Part shown: positions 7,026 through 10,029 of the stretch, piece after piece
Numbering within the stretch: the first letter of the stretch is position 1
Layout: the number at the start of each line of letters is the position of its first letter
Assembly: GCA_944372725.1 (NCBI GenBank)
Contig: CALWAA010000026.1
Coordinates: 1-10,029, forward strand
From: an uncultured Bacilli bacterium
GTDB lineage: Bacteria; Bacillota_I; Bacilli_A; RF39; UBA660
Direction: 5' to 3'
DNA: 10,029 nucleotides
Translations under genes and position numbers: made by a program
The notes under the pieces: generated by a model
What the model was told of the DNA's origin: nothing
Databases searched by the model: none
Seen by the model: the letters and a program-made list of their open reading frames with translations, nothing else

Positions 7026-7054
7026 ACTATAGCATAAAACTTTAAGCTTGTAAA
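7026..7054 (-). promoter_or_regulatory. Strong sigma-A promoter for the adhesin-sortase module
   Basis: On the - strand, TTTACA (7054-7049, 5 of 6 to TTGACA), a 17-bp spacer and TATAGT (7031-7026, 5 of 6 to TATAAT) with an extended TGC just upstream of the -10. This is the best promoter match I found in the window. The -35 lies inside the last codons of rnfD. Initiation is predicted near 7019, about 5 nt before the hairpin begins. Confidence 0.75.
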
Positions 7055-7923
7055 CGCTTTTTAGGAATAATTTTATCAAAAATAGGAAAAAAGAGGCTAA
7101 CAAAGAGAATAACAAGATAAGGCGCTTCATAAATTGGTACCAAAATACTTAATAGCGCTGTAAATAAGCCAATTACTAGCCCATAAATTATTTTGCCCAT
7201 CTTGGTATAGGGACTAACATATAAATCAGTACCAACAAAAACAAACGCAAAATAAAGAGAACCATTTAATAAATTTTCTAAATAAATTTCATTTTTGGTA
7301 ATAAAAAACAAAAGAATGAAAACAATAAAAGCACTAAAACTAGATGCAATAGGAATTACTTTTTTATAAAATTTATTAAAACTTAAAATTAAAAAGGCAA
7401 GGAGACAGAAAAACAAACTATTACTAGCAAGTCCACCTACTCCATATCCAATAAAAATATCCAAATAATTATAATTAAAAGCTTCTATTTTCTCAGCAAC
7501 ATTCATATAAGAATAACTATTTAAAAGTAATGCTAAAATTAATAAAATTCTTGTAGAAGCAAGAAGATTAAACTCTTTTTTCTTTTGTAAAAAACTAGCT
7601 ATAAATAAGGATACAAATAAAACAATAGGATAAAGTAACATATTCGTGTTAATAGAAATCGTACAAGCTAAAATTAAAGCATATAAAACATATTCTCGTT
7701 TATCACTCTTGTTTAGATGGGCTACTAAAAAACCAACTAGCACACTTATAATATAAAAATAAAGAGGAATAAACATATCGATAAAAGAAATAAGTTTATT
7801 TTGATATAATAAAATGCCATTCTTATAAAAACTAAATAAAAGAAGTGGTATAAGAGCAATAAAATATGTTTTTACTAAACTATTTTTATCTTTACCATAA
7901 TGTAAATAAGGAAGTTTATTCAT
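7042..7923 (-). CDS. RnfD/NqrB-family membrane protein (divergent)
   Basis: Polytopic membrane protein of 293 residues with about eight to ten hydrophobic helices, slightly shorter than typical RnfD. In full complexes RnfD is a membrane subunit of an ion-translocating ferredoxin:NAD oxidoreductase and carries covalent FMN. Recognisable landmarks are YLDIFIGYGVGG (153-164, matching the usual F.GN..G segment), GTDLYVSPYT (231-240, matching the ATDPVTSP block), GKIIYGLVIGL (243-253) and a closing FPIFDKI (279-285). The flavinylation motif SGAT is not seen in the expected region (about 130-150, LLLNSYSYMNVAEK), and GETS is replaced by ASNS (166-169). It overlaps rnfC by 8 bp and has a strong AAAGGAG ribosome site. 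No rnfG, rnfE, rnfA or rnfB follows. Family is fairly sure; electron-transfer activity is not. Confidence 0.8.
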   Translation of the reverse strand: MNKLPYLHYGKDKNSLVKTYFIALIPLLLFSFYKNGILLYQNKLISFIDMFIPLYFYIISVLVGFLVAHLNKSDKREYVLYALILACTISINTNMLLYPIVLFVSLFIASFLQKKKEFNLLASTRILLILALLLNSYSYMNVAEKIEAFNYNYLDIFIGYGVGGLASNSLFFCLLAFLILSFNKFYKKVIPIASSFSAFIVFILLFFITKNEIYLENLLNGSLYFAFVFVGTDLYVSPYTKMGKIIYGLVIGLFTALLSILVPIYEAPYLVILFVSLFFPIFDKIIPKKRLQA

Positions 7924-9034
7924 GACTTTCTCCTTTCAAATAAGTATTAAAATTAATATACACAGGACATATATATGAACATAAACCACAATTTATACAT
8001 TCTTTTTTTATTAAACTCGCATATTTTGGATTTTTAAGGAGAACTGGATTTAAATGCACAGGACATATATCGCTACATAATCCACATCTAAGACATTTTC
8101 CTTCTTTTTTCTCTTCTCTTTTTTTCATAATAATTAAACTATTTAAATTAGGCGTTACAACAAAAGAATTTAAATTAATTGCTTCCCCTTGCATGAGGCC
8201 ATTTGCAAAATATAAAACGTCATCTTCTGTAATTTCTACTAATTCTTTCATTACTAAAGCAAGGGGTGTGCCAATTTTTACTTGAACAACAATGGGATTT
8301 TTTACCACATCTCCACTAATTGTCATAAGCATATCTCTTTTGCTTCTTCCTCTTTTAAGATAATTATAAATATCGTAAAACTCGCTTGCAGCAACTACTG
8401 AAGTTTCTTCCATATTTAAATTAAGATAAGAAGTTAAAAATGAAGGTCTACCAAGCAAATACAAGTCCGGAACAACTTTTAAAATAATATTTGGATACAT
8501 GCCAAGGTCGCTCATAAGTTTACTTACATTCTCACTACTACTTGCTTTCAAACATACATAAATATTTTCTAAAGAAAATAAACTTGTAATTTCATCTAAT
8601 AGTTCTAAGAAAACATCATAGTACAAAAACAAATAGAAATTCTCGGTTGAAACATAAACTTCATCATCTATCGCATTTAAAACTAAATTTTTCTTTCCCT
8701 TTAAATTTAGAATATTTAAAACACTTTCTTGATTAAGTTTCTTTTTCCCTCCCGCTTCTTTTCGATTTCTTTCTTCAAAATCATTTGCAATTTCTAGATA
8801 ATAATCTGCATCTTGAAGTGAATTTAATTTTTTTAAACCACTCACTACCCCGGAAACAGGACTAGTAATCCCTGTAATTACTTCATCCCCTATTTTAACC
8901 AAATCATTCTTATGAACTAAAATGGTATTATTTTTTAAAATAGGAAGATAAACATAATCTGGTTTTAAAAAACTCTCTAATTTACTCGAAACTAAAATAT
9001 TTTCATCTTTTTTAAGTTCGATTAACTTCTGCAT
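7916..9034 (-). CDS. RnfC-like iron-sulfur protein (divergent, short)
   Basis: Protein of 372 residues; RnfC is usually about 430 or more. Two complete [4Fe-4S] motifs close the protein: C314, C317, C320, C324 and C346, C349, C352, C356 (CxxCxxCxxxCP twice). Residues 26-66 match the RnfC N-terminal biotinyl-like fold (GDEVITG, PVSGVVSG). Residues about 185-265 match the central fold, including ISGDVVKNPIVVQVKIGTP (239-257). The N-terminal GGIHPP motif, the Gly-rich GGA.FPT loop for NADH/FMN and the NGAECEPY motif are not present; near 114-132 the chain reads KKNLVLNAIDDEVYVST instead. It is cytoplasmic, presumably docked on the RnfD partner encoded next. It begins 8 nt after uvrC, and the uvrC TAG stop forms part of its ribosome site (TAGGTGAT). 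The frame is intact, so it is not an obvious pseudogene. Confidence 0.85.
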   Translation of the reverse strand: MQKLIELKKDENILVSSKLESFLKPDYVYLPILKNNTILVHKNDLVKIGDEVITGITSPVSGVVSGLKKLNSLQDADYYLEIANDFEERNRKEAGGKKKLNQESVLNILNLKGKKNLVLNAIDDEVYVSTENFYLFLYYDVFLELLDEITSLFSLENIYVCLKASSSENVSKLMSDLGMYPNIILKVVPDLYLLGRPSFLTSYLNLNMEETSVVAASEFYDIYNYLKRGRSKRDMLMTISGDVVKNPIVVQVKIGTPLALVMKELVEITEDDVLYFANGLMQGEAINLNSFVVTPNLNSLIIMKKREEKKEGKCLRCGLCSDICPVHLNPVLLKNPKYASLIKKECINCGLCSYICPVYINFNTYLKGESHE

Positions 9035-9042
9035 CCTATCAC

Positions 9043-10029
9043 CTACTTATTTGTCTTTTCCTCATCTTTTTCTTTTAAATATTCTTGCAAACGAATTGCA
9101 GTTGCTTCTGGAATAATTCGGCTTAACTCTTCAATACTCGCATTTTTAATTTTAATAACACTACCAAATTCTTTAATAAGAGCTTTCTTTCTTTTGGAAC
9201 CAATCCCTTCAATGTTGTCTAAAATACTTCCAATCGCACCTTTGCTTCGAATCGTTCTATGATAACTAATGGTATATCTGTGAACTTCGTCTTGCATTCT
9301 CGTTAAATAATGGAATACACTACTGGTTTTATCAAGAGGGATTGTTCGATAATCTAGGGAATCAACTAAATCATTCGTTCTATGCTTATCATTTTTTCTT
9401 AGACCACATACTCTAATATTAAGATTTAAACTTTGCAATATTTCTAGGCAAGCATTCATTTGATTAATACCACCATCGACAATAATTAAATCTGGAAGTT
9501 CTAATTTATCGACTAAAGCCCGGTAATATCTTCTATAAATGACTTCTTGCATCGTATGATAATCATCATTTTTCTCTAAGCTAATTTTATATTTCCGATA
9601 TTCCTTTTTAGCCGGACGTCCATTTTTAAATACGACCATACAACTAACAGTAAAAGAACCAAATAAATTCGAGTTATCAAATAAATCAATTCTATCTAAT
9701 TTTTTTAGGCCCAATAATTCTCTTAACTCATCATTCGCTTTCTCGGTTTTCTCTTCATCACAAACAATAATTTCCAGTTCATTTTCCAAATTAATTTGCG
9801 CATTTTTAGAAGCCATATCAACTAAATTCTTTTTCTTACCCTTAAGAGGTACGACAAAACTAGTATTAATAATCTCACTTAAAATACTAGTATTTACATC
9901 GCTAGTACAGAGTATTTCTTTAGGTACTTCATGTCTACTATAAAAATTCATGAGATAAGTATCTAATTCATCCTCTAAATCACTAACAACCGGGAAGATA
10001 TCAGAGTGTCCTCCAACCATTCTCCCATT
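9043..10029 (-). CDS. uvrC: Excinuclease ABC subunit C (UvrC), C-terminal half
   Basis: Partial gene: the frame stays open to the window edge (three codons, NGR, precede the Met at 10020), so the true start lies outside. UvrC makes both incisions around lesions in nucleotide excision repair. About 328 of some 600 residues are visible; the GIY-YIG nuclease and UVR domain are beyond the edge. Numbered from the Met at 10020, the RNase H-like endonuclease shows LFDNSNLFGS (113-122, catalytic D115), the YR segment and RRYYRAL, then PDLIIVDGG (176-184, D182), GLRK (206-209) and RMQDEVHRYTISYHR (241-255, D244 and H247). Tandem helix-hairpin-helix motifs (about 265-316, GIGSKRKKALIKEFGS) bind DNA. 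The usual ECFDISN reads DLFDNSN here. It is followed by rnfC after 8 nt, so the two are probably co-transcribed. Confidence 0.96.
   Translation of the reverse strand, partial: NGRMVGGHSDIFPVVSDLEDELDTYLMNFYSRHEVPKEILCTSDVNTSILSEIINTSFVVPLKGKKKNLVDMASKNAQINLENELEIIVCDEEKTEKANDELRELLGLKKLDRIDLFDNSNLFGSFTVSCMVVFKNGRPAKKEYRKYKISLEKNDDYHTMQEVIYRRYYRALVDKLELPDLIIVDGGINQMNACLEILQSLNLNIRVCGLRKNDKHRTNDLVDSLDYRTIPLDKTSSVFHYLTRMQDEVHRYTISYHRTIRSKGAIGSILDNIEGIGSKRKKALIKEFGSVIKIKNASIEELSRIIPEATAIRLQEYLKEKDEEKTNK

Noticed and set aside
7961..8070. A 14-bp direct repeat (CACAGGACATATAT) about 96 bp apart in rnfC
   Set aside because: Both copies encode the CPV part of the two ferredoxin motifs; explained by the duplicated 4Fe-4S sites, not a mobile or regulatory repeat.
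7042..9034. rnfC and rnfD as pseudogenes
   Set aside because: Both frames are intact, have good ribosome sites, overlap in operon style, and keep the Fe-S ligands and membrane landmarks.
1..10029. Mollicutes-type code with TGA as Trp, suggested by no gene ending in TGA
   Set aside because: The Trp codons checked, including the RpoD WW pair, are TGG, and no frame needs TGA readthrough. TAA/TAG stops are expected at this base composition.
1..10029. CRISPR arrays, insertion sequences, tRNA or rRNA genes, phage attachment sites
   Set aside because: No regularly spaced repeats, transposase, terminal inverted repeats or cloverleaf sequences seen. Coding density leaves no gap over about 120 bp.

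Overview
This window comes from a low-GC, AT-rich member of the Bacillota, most likely an uncultured gut-type lineage of class Bacilli related to the Erysipelotrichales/RF39/Mollicutes branch. The reasons are strong AT bias, the dnaG-rpoD(sigA)-trmK gene order known from Bacillus, a YqfQ-like small gene next to trmK, and a sortase with a wall-anchored adhesin, which implies a Gram-positive envelope. The placement is an inference, because no rRNA gene is present. All ten genes end in TAA or TAG, and every Trp codon I checked is TGG, so the standard code is used.

Layout, left to right. On the + strand (44-805) are a tandem-HTH XRE regulator and a 90-residue YqfQ-like protein. Everything else is on the - strand. 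Read in the direction of transcription it runs: the 3' half of uvrC (cut by the window edge), an rnfC-like gene 8 nt later, an rnfD-like gene overlapping it by 8 bp, then a hairpin. Next come a thioester/SpaA-fold surface protein and its overlapping sortase, then a terminator, and finally dnaG, rpoD and trmK, each overlapping the next.

Three functional blocks result. (1) dnaG-rpoD-trmK is the macromolecular-synthesis operon: primase, housekeeping sigma factor and tRNA m1A22 methyltransferase. (2) spaA-like plus sortase is a self-contained surface module: an adhesin with a predicted Cys-Gln thioester head, four SpaA/Cna_B repeats and a VPKTS sorting signal, next to the enzyme that probably anchors it. 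It has a very good promoter, inside the end of rnfD, but a terminator-like hairpin lies between that promoter and the start codon. (3) uvrC-rnfC-rnfD couples a repair nuclease to a reduced two-gene Rnf-like module. Its Fe-S ligands are intact, but the usual NADH/FMN and covalent-flavin motifs are not recognisable, and rnfG, rnfE, rnfA and rnfB are absent at this locus.

The main points for a second look are the eroded RnfCD pair, the promoter-hairpin leader of the adhesin, the convergent yqfQ-like/trmK pair whose terminators each lie inside the other's coding sequence, and the sortase with Gln where the catalytic Arg is expected.
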